Source: Qipengyuania vesicularis (lineage in GTDB: Bacteria; Pseudomonadota; Alphaproteobacteria; Sphingomonadales; Sphingomonadaceae). From it: a DNA stretch of 64,000 nucleotides. Below are positions 43,615 through 55,940 of the stretch, piece after piece. The stretch spans positions 372,001 through 436,000 of the forward strand of contig NZ_JAIGNJ010000002.1 of NCBI RefSeq assembly GCF_019711415.1. Reading direction: 5' to 3'. The translations under genes and the position numbers were made by a program. How positions within the stretch are numbered: position 1 is the stretch's first letter; each line of letters starts with the position of its first letter. Below the pieces are notes generated by a model. That model saw only the letters and a program-made list of their open reading frames with translations, ran no database searches and had not been told where the DNA came from.

Positions 43615-46600
43615 GTGAAAAAGTTTGAGTATGCCACCAATGGTGGCAAGGCATCCTGGCTTGCAGGTGCCGCCATCTCGGTGCTGGCTTGCACCGTCGC
43701 CGCTCCCGCCTTCGCGCAGGACGATGCCGCTACCGATGAAACCGAAGAAGTGGCGGAAGAAACCGCACCTGCGGCTCAGCCCATCGTGGTTACCGGCTCG
43801 CGCATTCGCCGCGACGAGTTCACCTCGCCGGCTCCGCTGACCGTCATCGATCCCGAGATCGCTGTCCGCCAGGGTCTCAACTCGACCGCCGAATTCGTCC
43901 AGGGTTCGCCGATCGCTGCCGGTTCGGGCCAGGTGACCGACGCCATTTCGTCGAACTTCCTGACCAACGGTGGTACCGGCGCGCAGACGATCTCGCTGCG
44001 TGGTCTCGGTGCCGAGCGTACTCTCGTCCTGCTCAACGGCCGTCGTGCTGGCCCGGCCGGTACGCGTGGTGCTGTTTCGTCCTTCGACCTCAACGTCCTG
44101 CCGCAGTCTGTTGTCGGCCAGGTCGACCTCCTCAAGGACGGCGCATCCTCGATCTACGGTTCGGACGCAGTTGCCGGTGTGGTCAACCTGATCACCAAGC
44201 GCGACACCGACGGCATCGAACTCGACTTCTTCAGCTCGGTTCCCTTCGAAAGTGGCGGCGAGCAGTATTCGATCTCGGCCACCTGGGGTAAGACCTTCGA
44301 TCGCGGCCACCTGATGCTTTCGGGTAGCTACCAGCGTCGCAACGAACTCAAGCGCGGCGACCGCGATTACCTGGGCTGCACCGAACTCTACGGTTTCACC
44401 GATGAAACCCACAGCACGCGTGCCGACCTCATCGATCCGCGCACGGGCGAATTCGCCTGCACCAGCGAGAGCAACTCGACCTGGGGCCACGTCTGGACCT
44501 ATGATTACACCTATTACTACGGTGTGGACACCAACATGCCGGCTACCTCGCCGAACGACGTGCAGGGCGGTGACGGCGACGTCTACCTGATCCAGTACGA
44601 CTATTCGGGCACGCTCGGCCAGTACATCCCGGCCTTCCCGGCGATCACGCAGGACGGCCAGATCGGTGTCCCGGCCGGCTGGTTCATCACCGGCATCGAT
44701 TCCGCAACGGAAGCGGTCCAGAACCAGTTCCACCCCTCGCGTTTCGGCGATTCCATGATCCCCGAAACCGACCTCTACACCATCTATGCCGATGGCTCGT
44801 ACGAGCTGACCGACTTTGCCGAGTTCTACTTCGAAGGTCTCTACAACAAGCGTGAGACCTATGTGAACTCGTCGGCACAGGTCTACATGTTCGGCAACGG
44901 CGAATATGCCCTCGACGGCGATCGCAGTGCGTCGCTCTTCGGCCTCGGCAACGACCCGCTGGCCACCGGCTGGGTCGGCTGGGCGCTGTTCAGCCCGACC
45001 GGTTACACCGACATGGTCGATTCTTCGGTCGAGGTCGACTACTACCGCGGTGTTGCCGGTTTCCGCGGCGACATCACTTCGAACTGGGCATATGACATCT
45101 ATGGCCAGTACTCGCGTTCGGACGGCACCTATCGCAACCAGACCCCGCTCAACGATGCGCTGGATGTGGCGACGTTCCGGAACGCTTCGTGCGCAGGCAC
45201 GACGCTTAGCGCCGGCACACCGATTGAACGGCCCTGTATCGATATCGACTGGTACAGCCCGCGCATCATGTTCGGTGACTACACCCAGGCCGAAAAGGAC
45301 TTCCTGTTCGCCTGGGACGAAGGCAACACCAAGTACACGCAGAAGTATGTCGAAGCGATCGTCACTGGTCAGCTGATCGATCTGCCGTGGAGCGGCCCTG
45401 TCGGCGTCGTGGTCGGCGGAACCATCCGTGAAGACGAGATCAACGATACTCCGGGTTACCTCCAGCTCAACGACCTGGGCTTCCAGCTCGTTAGCGCAGG
45501 TGTCACTGCCGGTAAGTCGGTGACCAAGGAAGCCTTCGGTGAAATCGAAATCCCGCTTCTCGAAGGCCTGCCGATGGTTGAATCGCTTACCTTCAACGGT
45601 GCGGCACGTGTCACCAATGTGAAGGCAACGCGCGCTTCGGACGGCGAATCCTACTCGACCAATGGCAACTGGACCTACAAGCTCTCGCTCAACTGGGAGC
45701 TGACGGACTTCCTGCGCCTTCGCGGCACCTACGGTACCTCCTACCGTGCACCCGCATTGTTCGAGCAGTTCCTAGCCGACCAGGTCGGTACGGTTCGCGG
45801 CTTCCGCGATCCTTGTAGCAACCTTGCGACGAACCTCGCCAATGGCGACATCACGCAGCAGCGCTACGACAACTGTATCGCCGACGGAATTCCGCTGACC
45901 TTCACAGGCGGCGGCATCCAGCCGAGTGCGGTGACCGGCGGTGGTCTCGGCGTGCTGGAACCGGAAACTTCGAAGGCCTGGACCGCTTCCGCGATCCTGA
46001 CCCCGAACTTCTCGTTCCTGCCCGATACGGACATCAACATCGCGGTCGACTACTTCGACATCGAAGTGAATGGCGAAATCGCCCAGTTGGGCGCGTCGTC
46101 GATCGTATATGGTTGCTACGACTCGGAATTCTTCCCGAATGAGCCTCTTTGCGACCAATTCGATCGTGTCCGTGATCTCGACCCGAGCGATCCGTTCTTC
46201 AACAACGGCAACCAGGACAACGTTGCGGTCATCCGTGACAGCTTCTTGAACATCAACAGCCAGTCGAACCGCGGCATCGACGTCACCACCCGGATCGTTC
46301 ACGATTTCGGTAGCGACACGACGCTGACGCTTCAGGGTCTCGTGACCTGGCAGCTGGAAGACAAGGTTGCCCTGTTCGAAGGCAACTTCGACGATTTCAA
46401 CGGCCTGGCCGGCGAACCGATCTTTACGGGCGACTTCAACATCCAGCTCGATACGGGTCCGTGGAATTTCTTCTATGGTCTCGACGTGATCGGAAGCACC
46501 GACAACACAGACTACTACATCGAACGTGCTGGCTCTATCTGCCAGGACTTCACGACGTATGACACCCCGGTCTGTGCCAAGCTGCGTGCGGAAGCCAAGT

Positions 46601-46803
46601 TCTACCACAGTGCCGCGATCACTCGCGACATCGGCGAGAACTTCCGCATGACCGTTGGTATGTCGAATATCTTCGACACCAAGGCGCCGCGCCTGTCCGA
46701 TCTTTCGGGTACCGGTGTGAACGTCCTTGGTAAGGGTATTCTCTACTCGCAGTATGATCTTCGCGGCCGCCGTGCGTTCGTGAACTTCAACGTGAAGATG
46801 TAA
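43615..46803 (+). CDS. TonB-dependent receptor (second of two)
   Basis: The start is GTG at 43615 with AGGGGAA upstream; an ATG two bases earlier is out of frame and stops at once. The 1062-residue protein has a signal peptide cleaved after AFA (near residue 35), an acidic Glu/Thr segment, a plug (IVVTGSRIRRDEFTSPAPLTV, cited from VTGSRIRRDEF, through LNGRRAGPAG) and a long barrel. It ends in methionine (NFNVKM) rather than the usual phenylalanine. The substrate is unknown. A sulfotransferase gene follows 84 bases after its stop, behind a terminator. Confidence 0.92.
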   Translation: MKKFEYATNGGKASWLAGAAISVLACTVAAPAFAQDDAATDETEEVAEETAPAAQPIVVTGSRIRRDEFTSPAPLTVIDPEIAVRQGLNSTAEFVQGSPIAAGSGQVTDAISSNFLTNGGTGAQTISLRGLGAERTLVLLNGRRAGPAGTRGAVSSFDLNVLPQSVVGQVDLLKDGASSIYGSDAVAGVVNLITKRDTDGIELDFFSSVPFESGGEQYSISATWGKTFDRGHLMLSGSYQRRNELKRGDRDYLGCTELYGFTDETHSTRADLIDPRTGEFACTSESNSTWGHVWTYDYTYYYGVDTNMPATSPNDVQGGDGDVYLIQYDYSGTLGQYIPAFPAITQDGQIGVPAGWFITGIDSATEAVQNQFHPSRFGDSMIPETDLYTIYADGSYELTDFAEFYFEGLYNKRETYVNSSAQVYMFGNGEYALDGDRSASLFGLGNDPLATGWVGWALFSPTGYTDMVDSSVEVDYYRGVAGFRGDITSNWAYDIYGQYSRSDGTYRNQTPLNDALDVATFRNASCAGTTLSAGTPIERPCIDIDWYSPRIMFGDYTQAEKDFLFAWDEGNTKYTQKYVEAIVTGQLIDLPWSGPVGVVVGGTIREDEINDTPGYLQLNDLGFQLVSAGVTAGKSVTKEAFGEIEIPLLEGLPMVESLTFNGAARVTNVKATRASDGESYSTNGNWTYKLSLNWELTDFLRLRGTYGTSYRAPALFEQFLADQVGTVRGFRDPCSNLATNLANGDITQQRYDNCIADGIPLTFTGGGIQPSAVTGGGLGVLEPETSKAWTASAILTPNFSFLPDTDINIAVDYFDIEVNGEIAQLGASSIVYGCYDSEFFPNEPLCDQFDRVRDLDPSDPFFNNGNQDNVAVIRDSFLNINSQSNRGIDVTTRIVHDFGSDTTLTLQGLVTWQLEDKVALFEGNFDDFNGLAGEPIFTGDFNIQLDTGPWNFFYGLDVIGSTDNTDYYIERAGSICQDFTTYDTPVCAKLRAEAKFYHSAAITRDIGENFRMTVGMSNIFDTKAPRLSDLSGTGVNVLGKGILYSQYDLRGRRAFVNFNVKM

Positions 46804-46824
46804 TCGCATCTTCCCGAAGCTTTG

Positions 46825-46860
46825 GGGCGGCAGGTGCATCACCTGCCGCCCTTTCTTTTT
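46825..46860 (+). terminator. Strong rho-independent terminator after the second receptor
   Basis: GGGCGGCAGGTG (46825-46836) and CACCTGCCGCCC (46840-46851) form a perfect 12-bp stem with a 3-base loop, followed by TTTCTTTTT. It separates the receptor from the sulfotransferase gene. Confidence 0.92.
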
Positions 46861-46887
46861 GTTGCAGATGGACGCTAGGATATCGCC

Positions 46888-47676
46888 ATGGTTCATGTCC
46901 GACTTCAGCCCGACACACTCGACGAAGAAAACCGCAAGTTCGAGCAGACCCGCCTGCCCCAGCCAGTGTTCCTGAACTCGGTCCCCAAGTCCGGGTCACA
47001 CCTGCTGCGCAATATCATGCGCATGTTCGTCCCGGTCGAGGACCAGTACCAGACTCAGTTCATCCAGTTCGGCAATCTCAAGCAACATGCCGGCGCCTTC
47101 GACGATCATCGCAAGATGCTGAGCTGGGGGCACCTGCTGTTCAGCGATGCCTCGGCGATCGAGGCCGCACCGACGCGCAAGATTGTGCTGGTGCGCGATC
47201 CCTACACCTGGGTCCTCGCCCGCGCCCGCTTTTTCCTTTCCGACGAGTTCGGTGACAATTCCGTACTCGTCAAAAACGGCGAGCTGACCGTAGATACACT
47301 CATCAATCTCATGATCTTCGGCATTCACGGTAAGGCGATGTCGATGCGCGAGCTTTTCACCTTCAACGCGGTCGCGTGGATGGGTACCGACTGCACCATC
47401 CTGAAGTACGAGGACCTCGTCCAGGCGGTGAAGACGCTCGATAGCAGCGAAGCCGAGGAATATTTCATGAGCGTGTTCGAGGCTGCCGGCCTCGCGAAGG
47501 TGCCCGACGACTGGCGCGAACGGGTCCGTATCGGTTCCGATCGCAAGCAGAGCGGTACCGCTCGCGAAAACCTTACCGAAGGCGGCATCACCATCCCCGA
47601 CGAGCTCACCGCGCAGCAGCGCACGCTGGTCGATTTCGCGGCTCCCGGTCTGCGCGAGATCCTCGGCTACGCCTGA
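46888..47676 (+). CDS. Sulfotransferase-family protein
   Basis: The 262-residue protein shows both PAPS-binding motifs: the 5'-phosphosulfate loop SVPKSGSHLLRNI (about 31-43) and the 3'-phosphate segment KIVLVRDPYTWVLARARFF (98-116, with R103-D104-P). ILKYEDLV is a further family motif. It would move sulfate from PAPS to an unknown acceptor, perhaps a glycan, lipid or peptide. It has no signal peptide. It lies right after the second TonB-dependent receptor but behind a terminator, so it needs its own promoter or read-through. It converges on clpB with a 19-base gap. Confidence 0.85.
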   Translation: MVHVRLQPDTLDEENRKFEQTRLPQPVFLNSVPKSGSHLLRNIMRMFVPVEDQYQTQFIQFGNLKQHAGAFDDHRKMLSWGHLLFSDASAIEAAPTRKIVLVRDPYTWVLARARFFLSDEFGDNSVLVKNGELTVDTLINLMIFGIHGKAMSMRELFTFNAVAWMGTDCTILKYEDLVQAVKTLDSSEAEEYFMSVFEAAGLAKVPDDWRERVRIGSDRKQSGTARENLTEGGITIPDELTAQQRTLVDFAAPGLREILGYA

Positions 47677-47695
47677 TTTTTAAGGTGGCGGCCCC

Positions 47696-50272
<2,577 letters not shown>

Positions 50273-50309
50273 CGCTGGAATAGTCCCTCAATCTGGTGTC
50301 ACCGCACGG

Positions 50310-50337
50310 ATATAGTGTTGCACAATGGCAACACAAG
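50310..50337 (-). promoter_or_regulatory. Putative RpoH heat-shock promoter of clpB
   Basis: On the minus strand CTTG (50337-50334) and CTATAT (50315-50310) are 18 bases apart, a good fit to the alphaproteobacterial RpoH promoter. The spacer holds an inverted repeat, TGTTGC and GCAACA. The -10 element is 38 bases upstream of the clpB ATG. Confidence 0.6.
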
Positions 50338-50449
50338 CCCTGCACATTAGGAAAGATGCAGGTGTATTACTCGCATAGGTAAGCCCTGCGGCGCGCGCTG
50401 CAAGGGGCAAGGCGCGTGCTGGTCCAGATTGTCGGCGAACCGCTCGCGT

Positions 50450-52015
50450 TTATTCGGGGCGCCAGCTCCGCGCGAGTTCGTCGAGGATCATTACCCCCCA
50501 GCCCCTGGCGCTTGCGGGTATCATCGGGTTCGAGCCATCGCCGCGATCGACTGCAGCCATGTCGATATGGATCCATGGCAGGTCCTCGGGCACGAAATAC
50601 TCGATGAAATGCGCGCCGGCGCTCGCGCCCGGAGCGGGTGACGCGTCCGAATTCTTGATGTCGGCGATGTCGGACTTGATCGCCTCGCGATAGGCATCCG
50701 AAAGCGGCAGCCGCCACAGCGGCTCGTCGACAGCCATGCCCGCGGTCAGGGCAGCTTCGGCATGGGAATCCTCACGAGCGAATAGGGCCGCATATTCGGG
50801 ACCAAGAGCGCGCACGGCCGAGCCTGTGAGCGTCGCGACATCAACCAGCGCGAATGGCTTCTTCTCCTGCACCGTGTATTCGATCGCATCGGAGAGAACG
50901 AGCCGCCCTTCGGCATCGGTGCTGCGGATCTCGATCGTCTTGCCTGACAGGGTGCGAACCACATCACCGGGGCGCTGGGCATTGTCGCCCGGCATATTCT
51001 CTGCAAGCGCCGCAACCGCCACGACGTGGACCGGTGCGCGCGACTTGGCGAGGCTGAGAATGGCGCCCGTCACGGCTGCAGCGCCGGACATATCGCCCTT
51101 CATTTCCCACATGCCGCTGCTCGGCTTGAGCGAGATGCCGCCCGTGTCGAAAGTGATTCCCTTGCCGGCGAGCGCGATCGGCGGGCCGCCTGCGCCGCGA
51201 TAGGTGATGACCATCATGCGGCTGCCACGGGTGCTGCCCTGACCCACACCGGCAATCGCGCCCATGCCAAGACGGCGGAAATCGGCCTGGTCGAGAACTT
51301 CGATGGTCACATTCGGCGCCCCGTCCAGCGCTTCACGAGCGCGCTCGATGAAGCTTTCCGGATAGACGACATTGGCCGGTTCGTTGACCATGTCGCGGGC
51401 GAAACGGACGCCTTGCGCAAGATGCGCGTGACGCGACCGCCACAAGTTGCCTCCCGCTTCGGCCACCGGACCGACGAATGTGATCGGCTGGAAAGGCAGC
51501 GGCTTGCGATCGCTCTTGTAGCGGTCGAAGCGATACTGCCCGAGCGTTGCGCCGAGCGCCGCCTGCGCCGTCGCATCGGCATCGGCAAGGCCCGCGATGG
51601 CGATGGGAGCATCCTCGTCCTTCAGTTCGCGTGCGATCCGCGCCCCGACGACGCGCCAGTCCTGCCGTTCTCCGTCCGCAGCCCGCGCACCGAACAGAAC
51701 GATCCGCGGCGATCCTGCGGCGCCGGGCAATTCCAGCGTTTCGCCGTCCTCGCCTTCGAAACCGGCAGCCTTGATCCGGGCTGCTGCATCCGCCGGCAAT
51801 CCGCGAAGCGAGGGCAAGCGCTCATCGGTCATCACGATTGCAAGGGCAGCCTTCGAAGGCACTTCGGCGGAGAAAGCAATCGGCCTCTCCTGCGTATTTC
51901 CGACCGTTGCAGGTGCGATGCCCGATCCTGCGACGTCCTGAGCATGAAGGATGCCCGGCGCGATTGCGATGGGCGCGAGGACGAGCGAAACGGCGGCAAG
52001 CGTATTGCGTGGCAT
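50450..52015 (-). CDS. Exported leucyl aminopeptidase (M17 family)
   Basis: The 521-residue protein has a signal peptide (cleavage near LHAQ, residue 26), unlike the cytoplasmic PepA of most bacteria. The M17 metal and catalytic residues are present in the C-terminal domain: K285 and D290 in GKGITFD, K297, D308 in GDMSGA, and D367, E369 and R371 in STDAEGRLVL. It would release N-terminal residues from peptides in the periplasm. It lies between clpB and the HerA-like gene, both on the same strand. Confidence 0.9.
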   Translation of the reverse strand: MPRNTLAAVSLVLAPIAIAPGILHAQDVAGSGIAPATVGNTQERPIAFSAEVPSKAALAIVMTDERLPSLRGLPADAAARIKAAGFEGEDGETLELPGAAGSPRIVLFGARAADGERQDWRVVGARIARELKDEDAPIAIAGLADADATAQAALGATLGQYRFDRYKSDRKPLPFQPITFVGPVAEAGGNLWRSRHAHLAQGVRFARDMVNEPANVVYPESFIERAREALDGAPNVTIEVLDQADFRRLGMGAIAGVGQGSTRGSRMMVITYRGAGGPPIALAGKGITFDTGGISLKPSSGMWEMKGDMSGAAAVTGAILSLAKSRAPVHVVAVAALAENMPGDNAQRPGDVVRTLSGKTIEIRSTDAEGRLVLSDAIEYTVQEKKPFALVDVATLTGSAVRALGPEYAALFAREDSHAEAALTAGMAVDEPLWRLPLSDAYREAIKSDIADIKNSDASPAPGASAGAHFIEYFVPEDLPWIHIDMAAVDRGDGSNPMIPASARGWGVMILDELARSWRPE

Positions 52016-52137
52016 GGTGCAACCCCTGTTGTCGGACTGGATTCCTGTGCGCGGTGCTCTGGCACCCCAAAGGCGAAACAGGCAAGCTTGTGCGCGGTTC
52101 CACTCGGCAGCACGCCGACCGGGATCGACGAAAGACT

Positions 52138-53592
52138 TCAGCCTGCGCCCACGCCTTCGAGACCGGGCACCATCACCGTACGTCCGCCGCCGAAATCCTC
52201 GCGTACGACGATCAGTCCCTGACGCTCGAGATGGTCGAGCAGTCGCCGGATCCGGCCAGGTGAACTCGTGCCATAAGCTCGCGCGAGTTCGTCCTCGTCG
52301 ACTTGCGTTTCCCCCGCATGTGCAGCCTTGGCGATGACGAGGAACGGCCCGAGCAGGTCTTCATCGACCGCGCCGGCAAGCTGCATAATGCGCGCCTGCA
52401 TGTCCTCGCCGAGCTCGCCCAGCCCTGCGCCGGCAATCGCAAAGCGGCGACGGAAAGCATGCATGTCGGGCATCGGGCCGATCAGACGCTCGCGACGGCA
52501 ACGAGTGAGGAAAGTCTGGTACTGTGCAGATGCCGACTGGAAGGCGATGCCGTCTTCGCGGGCGAGCTCGCCGATGATATCCGCAATGCGGTTGGCAACA
52601 TGTGACGTGTCGAGAGCTTCGGGAGGGGCTTCGACCTGCCGTTCCTCGGCATGGGCGATGCTGTCTTCGAGCTCGTCCACACGCGGCGCAGGCGGAGGCG
52701 CGGGCGGTGGCGGGGCCTTGGCGACATCTGCGGCGAGGTCGCGGGTCAGCAGGTCCGCCATGTCCTCGGGCGCGGTATCGGGAAGCGCCATCAGCCCCTC
52801 GCTTCGCGCCTGGTGACCGGTCTTCACCGGCCCGATCTTGCAGGCGATCGGCAGCCTCGTGATCGCTGGCCCCAGCGCGAGGAAATGCCCGCGCTCCAAC
52901 TCGCGAATGCGTTCGGCCTGCCGCCGCTCCATGCCAAGCAGGTCGGCCGCGCGCACCATGTCGATATCGAGGAACGTGCGCCCCATCAGGAAGTTCGACG
53001 CCTCTGCTGCGACATTCTTGGCAAGCTTCGCCAGGCGCTGCGTCGCGACGATCCCCGCAAGGCCGCGCTTGCGTCCACGGCACATGAGGTTGGTCATGGC
53101 CGCAAGCGTCATTCGCCGCGTGTCCTCGGCCATCTCTCCTGCCGCAGCCGGGGCAAACATTTGCGCCTCGTCAACGACTACCAGCGCGGGATACCAATGT
53201 TCTCGCGGAGCATCGAAAAGGGCTGTGAGAAACTGCGCCGCACAGCGGATCTGCTGTTCCACCTCGAGCCCGTCGAGGTCGAGCACTACGCTGGCACGAT
53301 GTTCGCGAATACGGCGCGCCAAGGCTTCAATCTCGGGCGGCGAATAGGCCGAGCCATCGATCACGACATGGCCGAATTCTTCCGCCAGCGAGGGAAAGTC
53401 GCCTTCGGGGTCGATAACCACCTGCTGGACCAACCCCGCGCTTTCTTCGAGCAGGCGACGCAGCAAGTGCGATTTGCCGCTGCCCGAATTGCCCTGGACG
53501 AGCAGGCGTGTTGCCAGCAGCTCCTCGATATCGAAGTGCACGGGCTTGCCGGAGCTTTCATGGCCGATGGTGATCTGCGCTGTCACACCCAT
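52138..53592 (-). CDS. HerA-like ATPase (helicase HerA central domain)
   Basis: The 484-residue protein has a P-loop GNSGSGKS (34-41), a Walker B ALVVVDEAQMF (near residue 140) and RGRKRGL...VATQRLAKLA typical of HerA/DUF87 ATPases, and a C-terminal winged-helix-like segment (DEDELARAYG...LLDHLERQGL). A Pro-rich linker is near residue 300. HerA proteins are hexameric DNA-translocating ATPases; no NurA nuclease gene is nearby. It is divergent from the acylase gene. Confidence 0.83.
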   Translation of the reverse strand: MGVTAQITIGHESSGKPVHFDIEELLATRLLVQGNSGSGKSHLLRRLLEESAGLVQQVVIDPEGDFPSLAEEFGHVVIDGSAYSPPEIEALARRIREHRASVVLDLDGLEVEQQIRCAAQFLTALFDAPREHWYPALVVVDEAQMFAPAAAGEMAEDTRRMTLAAMTNLMCRGRKRGLAGIVATQRLAKLAKNVAAEASNFLMGRTFLDIDMVRAADLLGMERRQAERIRELERGHFLALGPAITRLPIACKIGPVKTGHQARSEGLMALPDTAPEDMADLLTRDLAADVAKAPPPPAPPPAPRVDELEDSIAHAEERQVEAPPEALDTSHVANRIADIIGELAREDGIAFQSASAQYQTFLTRCRRERLIGPMPDMHAFRRRFAIAGAGLGELGEDMQARIMQLAGAVDEDLLGPFLVIAKAAHAGETQVDEDELARAYGTSSPGRIRRLLDHLERQGLIVVREDFGGGRTVMVPGLEGVGAG

Positions 53593-53705
53593 GGGGCTAG
53601 CGGGCCGAATCCGGAAAGCGGAAGCGCCCTCTTCAGGTTTTGCCCAACGATTGCGAGTCTTCCCGTCACACGCTAGCGTCCAATGCCAAGAGAGGATTGG
53701 ATTCT

Positions 53706-55931
53706 ATGCTGAAATGGCTGGGGCGCATCGGCGCCGCGCTCGTTGTCCTGCTGCTCGTCGTATTCGTGGCGCTGGCAACGTGGGAACCCTTCTGGGCGAA
53801 GCGCGACGGGGTTGCGACTTCCACGGATAGCTACACTGCCGAGATCATCCGCGACGAATTCGGAGTCCCGCATATCTACGGCAAGCGAGATCGCGATGTC
53901 GCCTATGGCGTCGCCATTGCCCATGCCGAGGACGATTTCTCGACCCTGCAGGACGTGATCGCGATGGCGCAGGGGCGGTATGGCGCGATTGCCGGACAGG
54001 ATGGCGCGGCGATCGACTATGTTTATCACTTGCTCGACGCGCGCGGCACGGCCGACCGGAGGTATCCGGAATTGCCCGAAGACACCCGAGCTCTGTTCGA
54101 GGCCTATGCTACCGGTCTCAACGATTACGCCGCGCAGAACCCCGGCGAACTGAAGCTCGGCAACCTGTTCCCGGTCGAAGGCAAGGATGTCGCTGCCGGC
54201 TTCGCACTGCGCCAGCCGTTCTTCTTCGGCTTGAACGGTGTGATCCAGCCGCTGGTTACGGGGGGAGACCTTCCGCGCGAATTCGGTCCGGATATTCCGG
54301 GCTTCCCGCGCGCAGGCAATCCCGACTCCAATCCTCCTGTACCTGCAGGTGAAACGGTATCCTATTCGCCCTTTGGCGAAGACGGCGCGCTCAATGGCTC
54401 GAATGCCTTCGCCGTCGCTCCTGAGAAATCAGGCGGCCCGACGATTCTCGTTTCCAACAGCCACCAGCCGTGGTGGGGCGGTGTCGCATGGTACGAGTTG
54501 GTCGTTGAAAGCGAGGAAGGATGGCACTTCGCCGGGGCCAATTTCCCTGGCTCGCCCTTCCCCTTCTTGGGCCACAATCGCAATCTCGGCTGGACCAATA
54601 CGGTCAACACGCCCGACATGACCGATATCTACGAGCTGGAAACGACAGTCACCCCCGGTATCGACGGTGATGAAGTCATGTATCGCTTCGGCGAGGAATG
54701 GCTCAAGCTGGAGACGCGAACGGTCACCCTTCCCGTCCGTGTCGGCCCGGTAGTCCTGCCGGTCCGTCGCGACATCCATCGCAGCGTCCACGGCCCGGTG
54801 ATCAAGAACGAGAATGGCTATTTCGCCTTCCGCTATGGCGGGATCGACAATCTCGGCCAGCTCGATGCCTATTACCGGCTGAACAAGGCGAAGAGCTTCG
54901 AAGAGTGGCGCACGATCATGGCGCGGCTGGATATTCCCTCGACCAATTTCATTTATGGCGATGCAGAGGGCAATATCGCCTATCTCTACAACGCCGCCCT
55001 GCCCGACCGGCACGAAGGCCCGAACTGGCGCAGCGTGCTCGACGGCAGCGATCCGAAACTCCTGTGGGACGGTACGGTCGAGTTCGAAGAGCTGCCGCAG
55101 ATCGCGAACCCCTCCTCGGGCTGGGTCTATAATGCCAACAATACGCCCTTCTCCGCCGCCGGCGCGGGCAGCGACCTGTCACCGCAGGATTTCGCCCCCG
55201 AACTGGGCATCGAACTGAAGCAGACCAATCGTTCGCGGATGGCCTGGAAGCTGCTGAGCGCGGCGGACCAGCTCGATCGCGACGCTCTGAAGGCCATCAA
55301 ATACGACACGGCCTATGCGCGCGAGGGCTATATCGCCGATCTGTGGGACGAGATCGAAGCGCTCGACTTGCCCGAAGGTAGCGACCTTGCCGAGGCGCGC
55401 GAGCTGCTGCTCGAATGGGATTTCACTGCCGACAACATCGGCCGCGCGGACAGCCTTGCCCTGTTGATGATCCGCGAATTCATGTCCTGCCGTTACCAGA
55501 ACAAGGCCTGTCCAACCGCGCTCAGCGAACTGGAAAAGGCGGTCGACCATCTCAAGACCCATTTCGGCCGCATCGACCCTCCGCAAAGCGAGCTGTTGCG
55601 GCTGCGCCAAGGGGATGTCGACCTGCCGATCGACGGCGGATCGGACACTCTGCGCGCCTCGACGCTGTGGCACGTCAATGAAGACGGACGGCTGGCCGTC
55701 CGCCACGGCGACAGCTTCATCCAGTGGGCCGAGTGGCTTCCCGGCCAGCGGGTCCGTTCGCGCTCGATCCAGCCATTCGGCGCAGCGACCACACGGCCGC
55801 GCTCGAAGCATTATACCGACCAGAGCACGCTGTTCGTCCAGCACCGGTTGAAACCCGTCCATTTCTGGCGTGAGGACGTTCTCGCCAATGCGCAGCGGCG
55901 CTATGTCGTCTCGCACAATCCAAAGCACTGA
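53706..55931 (+). CDS. Penicillin/acyl-homoserine-lactone acylase family (Ntn hydrolase)
   Basis: The ATG at 53706 has AGGA upstream and starts an N-terminal membrane or signal helix (about residues 8-25). The 741-residue proenzyme has the alpha-chain block DEFGVPHIYGKRDRDVAYGVAIAHAEDDF, split at about residue 51, and the autocleavage site before S232 in NGSNAFAVAPEKS, the N-terminal nucleophile of the beta chain; NSHQPW follows. This is the penicillin acylase / AHL acylase family. It would deacylate small amides in the periplasm; quorum-signal breakdown is possible but not proven. The M16 peptidase gene follows 9 bases later. Confidence 0.88.
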   Translation: MLKWLGRIGAALVVLLLVVFVALATWEPFWAKRDGVATSTDSYTAEIIRDEFGVPHIYGKRDRDVAYGVAIAHAEDDFSTLQDVIAMAQGRYGAIAGQDGAAIDYVYHLLDARGTADRRYPELPEDTRALFEAYATGLNDYAAQNPGELKLGNLFPVEGKDVAAGFALRQPFFFGLNGVIQPLVTGGDLPREFGPDIPGFPRAGNPDSNPPVPAGETVSYSPFGEDGALNGSNAFAVAPEKSGGPTILVSNSHQPWWGGVAWYELVVESEEGWHFAGANFPGSPFPFLGHNRNLGWTNTVNTPDMTDIYELETTVTPGIDGDEVMYRFGEEWLKLETRTVTLPVRVGPVVLPVRRDIHRSVHGPVIKNENGYFAFRYGGIDNLGQLDAYYRLNKAKSFEEWRTIMARLDIPSTNFIYGDAEGNIAYLYNAALPDRHEGPNWRSVLDGSDPKLLWDGTVEFEELPQIANPSSGWVYNANNTPFSAAGAGSDLSPQDFAPELGIELKQTNRSRMAWKLLSAADQLDRDALKAIKYDTAYAREGYIADLWDEIEALDLPEGSDLAEARELLLEWDFTADNIGRADSLALLMIREFMSCRYQNKACPTALSELEKAVDHLKTHFGRIDPPQSELLRLRQGDVDLPIDGGSDTLRASTLWHVNEDGRLAVRHGDSFIQWAEWLPGQRVRSRSIQPFGAATTRPRSKHYTDQSTLFVQHRLKPVHFWREDVLANAQRRYVVSHNPKH

Positions 55932-55940
55932 CAGGAAAAA

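Noticed and set aside
43543..44733. A 396-codon frame antisense to the second TonB-dependent receptor
   Set aside because: Same reason as for the first receptor: it is a shadow of a biased coding gene and carries no known motif.
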